Of a stretch of DNA of 64,000 bases, positions 7,948-15,032 are shown piece after piece. Location of the stretch: assembly GCF_024171865.1 (NCBI RefSeq), contig NZ_JAMTCN010000022.1, positions 1 to 64,000 of the forward strand. Direction: 5' to 3'. Every line of letters starts with the position of its first letter. Positions within the stretch are counted from its first letter, which is position 1. The DNA comes from Prauserella aidingensis (lineage in GTDB: Bacteria; Actinomycetota; Actinomycetes; Mycobacteriales; Pseudonocardiaceae). Both the position numbers and the translations under genes were made by a program. The notes under the pieces were generated by a model, which was given only the letters and a program-made list of their open reading frames with translations, searched no databases and was not told the DNA's origin.

Positions 7948-8779
7948 TCGTGCCCGACAGGTGCGGCTTCGGCTTGCGCGCGTTCCACACCTCGAAGGCA
8001 TTGCCGTCGTCGGTGCGCCAGGCCGTGAACGCCACCTTCGCGGGCAGCAGCACCGGCAGCTTGAACTTGACGTCGACCGTGTAGGCCTCGGGCAGCCTGC
8101 CCTCGAACGCGGCCAGCGCGCGGGCCTTCGTCCACATGCCGTGGGCGATCGCGGAGGGAAAGCCGAACGCCTTCGCCGTCAGCGGGTGCAGGTGGATGGG
8201 GTTGCGGTCGCCGGACACCTCGGCGTAGCGGCGCCCGATGTCACCGGGCACCCGCCAGATCGCACCGGGCGTCGGCGCCGCGAGCTGCTGCCCGCCGCCA
8301 CCGGAGCCGGAACCGCCGCCCCGCCGCAGGTACGTGCTCACGTCCGACCACACGACGTCGTCGCCCGCCAGCGCCTCGCTGATGACGTCGAACTGCGTGC
8401 CCTTCTCGTGCGGGCGCAGGTCGGCCACGCGCACGCGCAGCGTCACCGCCTCGCCGAGCCGGACCGGCCGGTACTGGGTGATGCGGTTGGCGACGTGCAC
8501 CATGCCGAGCAGGGGGAACGGGAAGGACGGTTCGGCCATGAGGGCCATCTGCATGCCGAACGCCTGGACGTGCGGGTAGGTGATCGGCAGTTCGTCGGAG
8601 AGCCGGAAGCCGCACACCTGGTTGTAGGCGGCGAGCTCGCCGGGGTCGGCGACGACACCGGTGCGCACGAACTCCACGTCCGGCAGCCGGTCGCCCCCGC
8701 TCTTGCGCAGTCCGCCGAGCACGACCTTCGGGTACAGCGCCGCCACGTTCGGGGCGCTGTCGAGCTCCTTGACCGTCAT
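7934..8779 (-). CDS. MaoC-like (R)-specific enoyl/3-hydroxyacyl-CoA dehydratase (HtdX-like)
   Basis: This 281-residue double-hotdog protein carries hydratase-2 residues D191, N193 and H196 in YAEVSGDRNPIHLHP. An N-terminal non-catalytic hotdog is joined by a Gly/Ser-rich linker (GGGSGSGGGG near 154-163). It resembles mycobacterial Rv0241c (HtdX), which hydrates trans-2-enoyl-CoA. One base separates it from the upstream fabG gene, and a divergent fadA2 completes a set conserved as Rv0241c-Rv0242c-Rv0243. Reaction order: thiolase condensation, ketoreduction, dehydration. Confidence 0.88.
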   Translation of the reverse strand: MTVKELDSAPNVAALYPKVVLGGLRKSGGDRLPDVEFVRTGVVADPGELAAYNQVCGFRLSDELPITYPHVQAFGMQMALMAEPSFPFPLLGMVHVANRITQYRPVRLGEAVTLRVRVADLRPHEKGTQFDVISEALAGDDVVWSDVSTYLRRGGGSGSGGGGQQLAAPTPGAIWRVPGDIGRRYAEVSGDRNPIHLHPLTAKAFGFPSAIAHGMWTKARALAAFEGRLPEAYTVDVKFKLPVLLPAKVAFTAWRTDDGNAFEVWNARKPKPHLSGTITHL

Positions 8780-8780
8780 G

Positions 8781-10127
8781 TCACGCCCCCAGGAACGCCT
8801 GGCCGCACACGCGCACGACGTTGCCGTTGACCGCGGCCGACGCCGGGTTGGCGTACCAGGCGATCGTCTCGGCGACGTCGATCGGCAGACCGCCCTGCGA
8901 CAGCGCCGACAGCCTGCGGCCGAACTCGCGGATCATGATCGGCACCGCGGCGGTCATCTGCGTCTCGATGAAACCGGGTGCGACGGCGTTGATCGTGGCG
9001 CCGTGGTCGGCCAGCCGCGGCGCCGTGTCGTCGACCATGCCGATGACGCCCGCCTTGCTGGCGGCGTAGTTGGTCTGGCCCACGTTGCCTGCGATGCCGG
9101 CCATCGAGGACACGCCGATGATGCGGCCGCCCGTGCTGAGCACCTTGTCGGCGACGAGCTTGTCGTTGACGGCGAGCTGCGAGACGAGGTTAACGCTCAG
9201 CACCGAGTCCCATGCCTTGTCGGTGAGGTTGCCGAGCGTCTTGTCGCGCGTGATGCCCGCGTTGTGGACGACGATGTCGACACCGCCGTGACGCTCGGTG
9301 AGGTACTCGGCGAGCTTTGCGGGCGCGTCGCCCGCCGTGATGTCGAGCTGCAGCGCGGAGCCGCCGATCTTGTTGGCGACCTGCGAGAGGTCGGCGCCCT
9401 GCGCCGGGATGTCGAGCACGACGACGTGGGCACCGTCGCGGGCGAGGGTCTCGGCGATCGCGGCGCCGATGCCGCGGGAGGCACCCGTGACCAGGGCCGT
9501 CTTGCCTTCGAGGGGTGTGTCCCAGTTCTCCGGCGCGGTCGCGGTCGTCACGCCGCCGGTGCCGACGCGGATGACCTGGCCCGCGACGAACGCCGACTTG
9601 GCCGACAGCAGGAATCGGATCGTCGACTCGGTGGCCTCCTCGGCACCTTCGGCGACGTACACGAGCTGGGCGGTCGCGCCGCGCTTGAGCTCCTTGCCCA
9701 CCGACCGGGTGAAGCCTTCGAGCGCGCGCTGGGCGATGCGCTCGCGGCCGCCGACCAGTTCCGGCGGCGTGCCGAGCACGACCACGCGCGCCGACGGGGC
9801 GACCTTGCGGATCACGGGCTGGTAGAAGGCGTACAGCTCCCGCAGCTGCTCCGGGTCCTTGATACCGGTGGCGTCGAAAACGAGCGCGCCGTAGCGGGTG
9901 TCGTCGCCCGCCGCCGCGGTGAGCACGTCGATGCCCGCGGCACCGATCTGCTTGGTGAGGGTCTTCTCGAGCCGGCCGCCGGGCGCCGCACCGAGCAACG
10001 CCGGGCCCGCCAGCGGCGGCTCACCCGGACGGTAGCGCCGCAGTTTCGGCGGGTTGGGCAGGCCGAGCTTCGGAACCAGGAACTTGCCCACCGCGCTCGT
10101 GGTGAACTCTTGATACTTGTCCGCCAT
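8781..10127 (-). CDS. fabG: High-molecular-weight 3-oxoacyl reductase (FabG4-like)
   Basis: At about 448 residues this is nearly twice the usual FabG length. The N-terminal ~200 residues form a degenerate flavodoxin/Rossmann-like domain. The C-terminal SDR half has TALVTGASRGIGAAIAE near 210 and a catalytic Ser~340, Tyr~354, Lys~358 (NYAASKAG). This matches the HMwFabG class (Rv0242c), which reduces 3-oxoacyl-CoA/ACP with NADH. I chose ATG at 10127; an in-frame GTG at 10139 is also possible. It forms an operon with the MaoC gene and shares its promoter gap with fadA2. Confidence 0.9.
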   Translation of the reverse strand: MADKYQEFTTSAVGKFLVPKLGLPNPPKLRRYRPGEPPLAGPALLGAAPGGRLEKTLTKQIGAAGIDVLTAAAGDDTRYGALVFDATGIKDPEQLRELYAFYQPVIRKVAPSARVVVLGTPPELVGGRERIAQRALEGFTRSVGKELKRGATAQLVYVAEGAEEATESTIRFLLSAKSAFVAGQVIRVGTGGVTTATAPENWDTPLEGKTALVTGASRGIGAAIAETLARDGAHVVVLDIPAQGADLSQVANKIGGSALQLDITAGDAPAKLAEYLTERHGGVDIVVHNAGITRDKTLGNLTDKAWDSVLSVNLVSQLAVNDKLVADKVLSTGGRIIGVSSMAGIAGNVGQTNYAASKAGVIGMVDDTAPRLADHGATINAVAPGFIETQMTAAVPIMIREFGRRLSALSQGGLPIDVAETIAWYANPASAAVNGNVVRVCGQAFLGA

Positions 10128-10172
10128 CGGCTGCGTCACCGCCTTCGTCTGAGTGCCTGTTGCCTCACACCC

Positions 10173-10194
10173 TAACCTACTCGCCAGTAAGTTA
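10173..10194. promoter_or_regulatory. 22-bp near-palindromic operator between fabG and fadA2
   Basis: Half-sites TAACCTACT (10173-10181) and AGTAAGTTA (10186-10194) are mirror images apart from one mismatch per arm. The site lies 46 bp before fabG and about 127 bp before fadA2. Its size and symmetry fit a TetR-family fatty-acid regulator. No regulator gene is adjacent. Confidence 0.6.
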
Positions 10195-10320
10195 CACTCG
10201 GACTCGCGAGGCCGAGAGCGCGACCCGACACTGACCAGTGCACAGGCCGCCCAGCGCCCACGACATCAGCGAAGCCCTGTACCAGCCAGCAGGAGCGAGC
10301 CCAGCCAGCAGGAGGAAGTC

Positions 10321-11649
10321 ATGACCTCAGCGGAGAAGCCGAGCGGCGGCAAGGCCCGGTCGAGCAAGCCGAAGGCGCCGACCGCGCGCAGGGTCGCGAT
10401 CGTCGGAGCGAACCGGATCCCGTTCGCACGGTCCAACGGCCCGTACGCGAACGCCTCCAACCAGGACATGCTCACCGCCACCGTCGACGGCCTCGTCAGC
10501 CGCTACGCGCTGCAGGACGAAGAGCTGGGCGAGGTCGCCGCGGGCGCGGTGCTCAAGCACTCGCGCGACTTCAACCTGGCCCGTGAGGTCGTGCTCGGCA
10601 GCAGGCTGGCACCGACCACGCCCGCGGCCGACGTGCAGATGGCGTGCGGCACCGGGCTGCAGGCCATCGTCAACACGGCGAACAAGATCGCGCTCGGCCA
10701 GATCGACTCGGCGATCGCGGGCGGCGTCGACACCACCAGCGACGCCCCGCTGGCCGTCAACGACGACCTGCGCCGCGTGCTCGTGAAGCTCAACTCCGCG
10801 AAGACGATGGGGCAGCGGCTCAAGCTGCTCGGCAAGCTCCGGCCCGGCCACATCGTCCCGGAGATCCCGCAGAACGCCGAGCCGCGCACCGGCCTGTCGA
10901 TGGGCGAGCACGCCTCGCTGACGGCGAACTCGTGGGACATCCAGCGCGCCGACCAGGACGAACTCGCCGCCACGAGCCACCAGCGCCTCGCGGCGGCCTA
11001 CGACGCGGGCTTCTTCGACGACCTGCTCACGCCGTTCCTCGGCCAGACGCGCGACCAGAACCTGCGCGCGGACTCGACGGCCGAGAAGCTCGGCAAGCTG
11101 AAGCCCGTGTTCGGCGGCAAGGACGGCACGATGACGGCGGGCAACTCGACGCCGCTGTCCGACGGCGCCTCCGCCGTGCTGCTCGCCACCGAGGAATGGG
11201 CCAAGGCGCACAACCTGCCCGTGCTGGCGTACCTGACGTTCTCGCAGACCGCCGCCGTGGACTACGTGCACGGCGACGAGGGCCTGCTCATGGCGCCCGC
11301 CTACGCGGTGCCGAGGATGCTCGACCGTGCCGGCCTGGCGCTCGGCGACTTCGACTTCTACGAGATCCACGAGGCGTTCGCGTCACAGGTACTGGCCACG
11401 CTGAAGGCGTGGGAGGACCCGACGTTCGCCAAGGAGAAGCTGGGGCGCGACGAGCCGGTCGGCTCGATCGACCGCGCGAAGCTGAACGTCAACGGTTCGT
11501 CGCTCGCCGCGGGGCACCCGTTCGCCGCCACCGGCGGCCGCATCGTGGGCACCCTCGCCAAGCTGCTGGCGGAGAAGGGCTCGGGCCGCGGCCTGATCTC
11601 CATCTGCGCCGCGGGCGGTCAGGGCATCACGGCGATCCTCGAACGCTAG
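10321..11649 (+). CDS. fadA2: Acetyl-CoA C-acetyltransferase / thiolase (FadA2-like)
   Basis: This 442-residue thiolase has the acyl-accepting Cys at C109 in VQMACGTGLQ, the HEAFA motif near 347, NVNGSSLAAGHPFAATGGR near 390 and the second active-site Cys in SICAAGGQG near 427. These define the two-domain thiolase fold. It condenses or cleaves 3-oxoacyl-CoA. The start at 10321 follows AGGAGG; upstream in-frame codons are unsupported. A basic, Ser/Lys-rich 20-residue N-terminal extension precedes the domain. Divergent from fabG/htdX, as in mycobacteria. Confidence 0.92.
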   Translation: MTSAEKPSGGKARSSKPKAPTARRVAIVGANRIPFARSNGPYANASNQDMLTATVDGLVSRYALQDEELGEVAAGAVLKHSRDFNLAREVVLGSRLAPTTPAADVQMACGTGLQAIVNTANKIALGQIDSAIAGGVDTTSDAPLAVNDDLRRVLVKLNSAKTMGQRLKLLGKLRPGHIVPEIPQNAEPRTGLSMGEHASLTANSWDIQRADQDELAATSHQRLAAAYDAGFFDDLLTPFLGQTRDQNLRADSTAEKLGKLKPVFGGKDGTMTAGNSTPLSDGASAVLLATEEWAKAHNLPVLAYLTFSQTAAVDYVHGDEGLLMAPAYAVPRMLDRAGLALGDFDFYEIHEAFASQVLATLKAWEDPTFAKEKLGRDEPVGSIDRAKLNVNGSSLAAGHPFAATGGRIVGTLAKLLAEKGSGRGLISICAAGGQGITAILER

Positions 11650-12047
11650 TCGACGGCGATGCTCACGGCGGCGACCCCCAGTATCGCGAGCAGGATGCCG
11701 ACGCCGACCCAGCCGAGCACGATGCCCGCCGTGGCCATCCCCTCGCCGCCCTCGTTCCGTTGCTTGATCTGGCTCTTCGCGATGTAGCCGAAGATCAGCG
11801 CGAGGATGCTGCCGAGCCAGTACAGCCACAGGATCCCGAGCACCATCGAGGCCACGGCCATACCGTTGGTCGGCCGCGGCGCCCACGCAGGCGGGTACGG
11901 CCCGTACGGCTGGCCCTGCGGATAGGGCCCGTACGGCTGACCCGGTGGGTACGGCCCGTACGGCTGACTCGGCGGTGCGGCGTACGGGTACGGCTGCGGC
12001 TCGGGCGGCATCGGGCCGCCGTACTGCGGCTCGTTCGGATCGGACAC
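11646..12047 (-). CDS. DUF4190 domain-containing membrane protein
   Basis: This 133-residue protein has a Pro/Tyr/Gly-rich cytoplasmic N-terminus with YGPYPPGQP repeats (residues ~30-50). Two hydrophobic segments follow, NGMAVASMVLGILWLYWLGS and GIVLGWVGVGILLAILGVAA, separated by GYIAKSQIKQRNEGG. This matches DUF4190, whose function is unknown; many occur near cell-envelope genes. The GTG start is at 12047. The 3' end overlaps fadA2 by 4 bp on the opposite strand. Confidence 0.85.
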   Translation of the reverse strand: MSDPNEPQYGGPMPPEPQPYPYAAPPSQPYGPYPPGQPYGPYPQGQPYGPYPPAWAPRPTNGMAVASMVLGILWLYWLGSILALIFGYIAKSQIKQRNEGGEGMATAGIVLGWVGVGILLAILGVAAVSIAVD

Positions 12048-12133
12048 GAACGGATCTTCTCACGGTGGACGGCGGCGTACCGCTCGGTACGGGCGCGGCC
12101 CGGTACGCCGCCGCGTGAGCCCGTTCCGAGGCA

Positions 12134-12167
12134 GCCACCCGTGGGTGTGGTCACACCCACGGGTGGC
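12134..12167. terminator. Perfect 16-bp-arm hairpin
   Basis: Arms gccacccgtgggtgtg and cacacccacgggtggc flank a 2-nt loop, without a T-tract. It lies between the DoxX stop and the DUF4190 start, both transcribed leftward. It most likely terminates the DoxX transcript. Confidence 0.65.
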
Positions 12168-12248
12168 GTCCGCGCTACGGCCACGACCGGTCGAGCGCGG
12201 GAGTAGGCGCCGGGGGTGGGTCAGCGGGGAGTGGGCGCCGGTGAGTGA

Positions 12249-12806
12249 TCAGCGGGCGGTGACGGCCTTGCCCGCCTTGTCGAGCTTGCTCTCGGCCTTG
12301 CCCTTCGCCTTGACGGTCGTGTGCTGCAACGAATCCGTGGTGTCGGCAACCTGCTTGCGCGCCTTGCGGGCGGCGCGCTTGGCGCGCCAGCCGACGGACG
12401 GTTTGCCCTCGGTGTCGGCCATCGCCAGGATCAGCCCGCCCGCCAGGCCGGCGTTCTTGAGGAACTGGACCTGTTCCTGAGCGCGCTCGCCCTCGTCGGT
12501 CTTCTCCCAGAACGGGTGTCCCGCCACGGTGGTCGCGGTGATGCTGGTGAGCAGCGCCAGCGACGACAACCTGCGGAACCTGCCGAGCGCGAGCATCGTG
12601 CCCGCCGCGACCTTCACCGCACCGTCGAACTTCACGACGGCCACGGGGTCGGTCTCCACGGGCAGCGCCTCGGCCACCGGCAGCACGTTCTCACTGAGGA
12701 ACGGCTCCGCGACCTGGGCGTGTCCCTCCGCCTGGCGGAGGGCGTTCAGTCCACCCGAGATGAAGACGGCGGCGAGCAGGGGCCGGGCCACACGGCGCAG
12801 GATCAT
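12249..12806 (-). CDS. DoxX family membrane protein
   Basis: This 185-residue protein matches DoxX: an N-terminal ILRRVARPLLAAVFISGGLN segment, a periplasmic-like acidic stretch, then two or three further hydrophobic helices (VAAGTMLALGRFRRLSSLAL, AGLAGGLILAMADT). The C-terminal ~50 residues are a highly basic Lys/Ala tail absent from short DoxX proteins. DoxX proteins are linked to respiratory quinone or redox functions. The ATG at 12806 follows CGGAGGAAC; a frame up to 12935 lacks support. Confidence 0.85.
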   Translation of the reverse strand: MILRRVARPLLAAVFISGGLNALRQAEGHAQVAEPFLSENVLPVAEALPVETDPVAVVKFDGAVKVAAGTMLALGRFRRLSSLALLTSITATTVAGHPFWEKTDEGERAQEQVQFLKNAGLAGGLILAMADTEGKPSVGWRAKRAARKARKQVADTTDSLQHTTVKAKGKAESKLDKAGKAVTAR

Positions 12807-12925
12807 CGGTGTTCCTCCGGTCGAACGGGGAGTCGCGCTGGGCGAACTTCTGGTCGGCTGAGATCTCTCTACGGATCTTCCGAAGATCTCTGTTCCAAAC
12901 CTACCCAGCGACACCCGTCTCCCGC

Positions 12926-12967
12926 TCTCTACCACTTTCTAGCGATGCGACTAGACAGTGGTAGAGA
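12926..12967. repeat. 42-bp interrupted palindrome
   Basis: The outer arms tctctaccact (12926-12936) and agtggtagaga (12957-12967) are perfect 11-bp inverted repeats. Inner ctag/ctag symmetry continues the stem. It lies about 120 bp upstream of the DoxX start. It could be an operator for DoxX or part of the 3' structure of the adjacent locus. Confidence 0.6.
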
Positions 12968-12980
12968 ACGGTATGGAGGA

Positions 12981-13033
12981 GCCCCCAGGGGCACATTGGT
13001 GGCACTCAACGCAACCAATGTGCCCCTGGGGGC
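12981..13033. repeat. Dispersed palindromic repeat, copy 1 (likely terminator)
   Basis: Perfect 20-bp arms, gcccccaggggcacattggt and its reverse complement, flank a 13-nt loop (ggcactcaacgca). It sits just past the original stop codon of the disrupted phosphodiesterase gene (13060, leftward), so it was probably that gene's terminator. Related copies are at 31910, 41665, 57122 and 59545. Confidence 0.9.
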
Positions 13034-13059
13034 GTCGTCAGGAGCGTCGACAGGACGTG

Positions 13060-13136
13060 TCAGCGGCGGTAGCGCTTCGGGAGTTTGAAGCCGTACTCCG
13101 CGGCCACCTCACGCAGCCGGTTCGGATAGTCACTGA
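13060..13136 (-). pseudogene. Stranded 3' end of the glycerophosphodiester phosphodiesterase gene
   Basis: Read leftward, 13136-13060 gives SDYPNRLREV followed by AAEYGFKLPKRYRR and a TGA at 13062-13060. The intact gene copy at 20166-21317 reads ISDYPNRLREV up to exactly the same point. This piece is therefore the original last ~25 codons of that gene, cut off by integration of the 7.1-kb element. It has no start or promoter of its own. Confidence 0.9.
13106..13136. other. attL, 31-bp direct repeat
   Basis: The 31-bp sequence beginning acctcacgcagccggttcgg and ending atagtcactga is repeated without mismatch at 20197-20227. It corresponds to codons for SDYPNRLREV near the 3' end of the phosphodiesterase gene. 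The next base differs on each side, which fixes the repeat length. Confidence 0.93.
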
Positions 13137-13239
13137 ATAGAACCGCGCAGTGCGGCTTGCTAATCACGTGTTGTTGCAGGTCGGCGAGCAGCGGCGATGG
13201 TGAACTATCCCGAACCAGGACCGGGGTCCTTGCGCTAAC

Positions 13240-13283
13240 AAGGCGGCCCCCGGTGGTGCTCACAACACCGCTCCGGGGGCCTT
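13240..13283. terminator. Hairpin near the left end of the element
   Basis: A GC-rich inverted repeat pairs ggcccccgg and ccgggggcc, with inner ggtg/cacc pairing. It lies just upstream of the first rightward gene of the element. It could insulate that gene from outside transcription or shape its leader. Confidence 0.5.
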
Positions 13284-13305
13284 GACCGAGAAGGGACCTC
13301 GGCCC

Positions 13306-13611
13306 GTGCTCACCATAGGTCTCGCGGTCGCGTGCGCACTACTCGTCGCGACTGCTCTCACGTTCGCGTTGCGTTCCCGCCACTGGCGACGCAAGGCCGA
13401 TGCGTACAAGGGCTTGATGGCCCATCACCAGCAGGGCGCCGGCGACGCCGTGACGCTGCACGAGCTCGACGTGCTGAGCCGCCTTGACGACGTGCGGGTG
13501 TTGGCGGCGCGGATGCAGCAGCACGCCGAGCCGGACGGGCTCACCGCGGCCGACGTGCGCGTGTTCGCCGCCAAGCTGCGCGTCGCCGCGATGGGCGGTG
13601 AGCAGCGATGA
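13306..13611 (+). CDS. Small membrane-anchored hypothetical protein (element)
   Basis: Not recognised. The ~101-residue product starts with a hydrophobic helix (VLTIGLAVACALLVATALTF), then RSRHWRRKADAYKG and a soluble helical part (AVTLHELDVLSRLDDVRVLAARMQQH). This suggests a single-pass protein with a cytoplasmic domain. I prefer the GTG at 13306, about 10 nt after AAGGGA; a TTG at 13282 would add eight residues. It is first in a tightly overlapping three-gene module (ATGA overlap with the next gene) just inside attL, where satellites often carry accessory genes. Confidence 0.6.
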   Translation: MLTIGLAVACALLVATALTFALRSRHWRRKADAYKGLMAHHQQGAGDAVTLHELDVLSRLDDVRVLAARMQQHAEPDGLTAADVRVFAAKLRVAAMGGEQR

Positions 13612-14009
13612 CCGGCGACGATCTGCACGCGCTGCGCGGCGAGCTCGACGCCGTCGAACGCCGGCTCTCCGACATTCGCGCACGCCTCGACGAGCACCGC
13701 GGTGCCCCTCCCGCCGGCGCCGGCGGCATCCGGTCCACCCACCTCAGCACCGGCGAGGCGCTGGAACGTGTCGAGGCGATGCACGAGGGCGGCACCGTGG
13801 CCTACCGCGTCACCGTCGACGGCGAGTGGGTCGGTTGGGTCGGTGACGGCGCCCCGTGGCGCGGCCACCGGTACGGCGGACGCCGCTGGTGGGCCTGCTG
13901 GCGGCAGGACGGCGACACCGCCGCCCGCTGGTCCTCCGAACTCGAATACCCGACCCGCAAGCGCGCTGTGGCCGCGCTGGTCGCCCGCATCGGGGGTGAT
14001 GGGTCGTGA
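13608..14009 (+). CDS. Hypothetical protein with N-terminal coiled coil (element)
   Basis: Not recognised. This 133-residue protein begins with a predicted coiled coil (LRGELDAVERRLSDIRARLDE, residues 7-28). A Gly/Pro linker follows, then a Trp-rich domain (VTVDGEWVGWVGDGAPWRGH, RRWWACWRQDGDTAARW). The Trp pattern suggests a small beta-rich domain. Its ATG overlaps the previous stop as ATGA, and its own stop overlaps the next GTG, so the three genes are co-translated. No homology-based function can be claimed. Confidence 0.65.
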   Translation: MTGDDLHALRGELDAVERRLSDIRARLDEHRGAPPAGAGGIRSTHLSTGEALERVEAMHEGGTVAYRVTVDGEWVGWVGDGAPWRGHRYGGRRWWACWRQDGDTAARWSSELEYPTRKRAVAALVARIGGDGS

Positions 14010-14215
14010 CGACATGGAAGTGCAGCCGGTGCCGCCGGCCCTACCGCGGCCGCGGTGACTGGAACATCACCGTCGAGGACGGCGTGGTCGTCGGGGCGTT
14101 GTGCCCCCGCTGCCAGACCGTCGACGAGAACACCGAAGCCGTGATCAACGAGGCCACGACGGACTACCTCGGCGCCGGCCCGGACGGCCGACTGAGGGGC
14201 CGCCCGAAGTCCTGA
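14006..14215 (+). CDS. Small zinc-ribbon protein (element)
   Basis: This 69-residue protein contains two CxxC knuckles, CSRC at residues 6-9 and CPRC near 33-36, separated by a short beta-like stretch (YRGRGDWNITVEDGVVVGAL). That is the layout of a zinc ribbon, usually a nucleic-acid- or protein-binding module. The GTG at 14006 overlaps the upstream stop. It is the last gene of the left module; a hairpin terminator follows at 14231. Confidence 0.65.
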   Translation: MTTWKCSRCRRPYRGRGDWNITVEDGVVVGALCPRCQTVDENTEAVINEATTDYLGAGPDGRLRGRPKS

Positions 14216-14230
14216 GCACCTGCCCGCAAC

Positions 14231-14263
14231 GTCGACGACGTCAGACCCGCTGACGTCGTCGGC
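14231..14263 (+). terminator. Terminator of the element's left module
   Basis: Ten-base arms gacgacgtca (14234-14243) and tgacgtcgtc (14251-14260) form a stable hairpin 18 bp after the zinc-ribbon stop codon. Confidence 0.7.
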
Positions 14264-14640
14264 CTTGTCGGCAGTGTGCCGGCGATTCCCGGTTTCCTTG
14301 ACACCGTCCGCCGGGATCACCGCCCGTTGCCGGTCGCCGTACACGACCGCGCGCGGGTAAGACGGGTCCGCTCGTAAACCACCCTGACGAGCGCAGGGCT
14401 CCCGGGCCGCAGGCCACGGCTCCGGGCGACATATCCGCACGCCGCGCGTCCACAGTCGACGCGCGGCCGGTCGTGCGGGCGGTGACGCGAATGGTGTGGG
14501 AACGTCCCGGCAGGGACCAGGGGAAGGGCCCTTCAGTGTGTCCAAATCCGGGCGAGCGGCAGGGGTACGCACCTCTGCGCACCCTCAACCCCCACAGTGC
14601 GCGTGTACGTTGCGCCGCCCGCCACGTGCGCGAGGTTTCC
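14264..14640. other. Non-coding part of the element's convergent centre
   Basis: No ORF with convincing codon bias is seen here. Frames that cross it have no ribosome site. The region lies between the 3' ends of two converging transcription units. It could hold a small RNA, a packaging site or replication signals, but I see no direct proof. Confidence 0.4.
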
Positions 14641-14775
14641 CTGTTTAGTAGACGGTGAAATCGTCGGTGCCGTCCCCGCGTGCGCGGGCACGAGGGGCAG
14701 GTGCGTCATATGACGCACCTGCGAGATCACGCCGTCCCCGCGTGCGCGGGCACGAGGGCCTGTTTACTAAACAGA
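14641..14775. repeat. Inverted ctgttta-type sites flanking the CRISPR-like pair
   Basis: At the left, ctgtttagtagac (14641-14653). At the right, ctgttta-c-taaacag (14760-14774) is itself a perfect 7-bp-arm palindrome whose reverse complement repeats the left sequence. The two sites bracket the pair of 28-bp repeats. They could be protein-binding sites or remnants of mobile-element ends. Confidence 0.55.
14669..14758. repeat. Two 28-bp type I-E CRISPR-like repeats with a palindromic 34-bp spacer
   Basis: Identical 28-bp units lie at 14669-14696 and 14731-14758. Each contains gtccccgcgtgcgcgggcac, a CCCGCG/CGCGGG stem typical of actinobacterial type I-E CRISPR repeats. The 34-bp spacer gives a 62-bp period, close to the 61-bp period of I-E arrays. 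The first 26 bp of the spacer (14697-14722) are a perfect palindrome, arms gcaggtgcgtcat and atgacgcacctgc. No cas genes are in the window. It may be a two-repeat mini-array carried by the element, or an unrelated structured site. Confidence 0.55.
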
Positions 14776-14799
14776 CCCCTCCGGTCGTTCGCGAGCGCC

Positions 14800-14826
14800 A
14801 AGGGTGTCCACAGTGGTGACACCCTT
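14800..14826. terminator. Hairpin in the convergent centre of the element
   Basis: aagggtgtccac and ggtgacaccctt form near-perfect 12-base arms around a 3-nt loop. It may terminate read-through from either converging unit. Confidence 0.5.
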
Positions 14827-14959
14827 TGCCGGCCGTGCCCTATCCACTACATATGTCACCGTTCTGGCGCTGAGCGTGTCTGTGCGGCCCGCAACCCCGG
14901 CGGCCAGGGGTTCACACCACCGCGCCACCGAACGGGCACACACGGCGCCAGCAGACGCG

Positions 14960-15007
14960 AAAGCGGCCACCCGCCCCCGGAGACAGTGGGGACGGGTGGC
15001 CGCCTTT
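14960..15007 (-). terminator. Terminator after the capsid gene
   Basis: aaagcggccacccg (14960-14973) pairs with cgggtggccgccttt (14993-15007), giving a strong stem with A/T ends on both sides. It lies 26 bp past the capsid stop codon and should work in both directions. Confidence 0.75.
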
Positions 15008-15032
15008 CTGTGCGCGCCTGCCAGGGTGCGCG

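Noticed and set aside
12958-13140. Short ORF across the palindromic repeat, translating to PGAHWWHSTQ-type peptide.
   Set aside because: It is created by the palindrome; similar peptides appear at every copy of the repeat in whichever frame is open.
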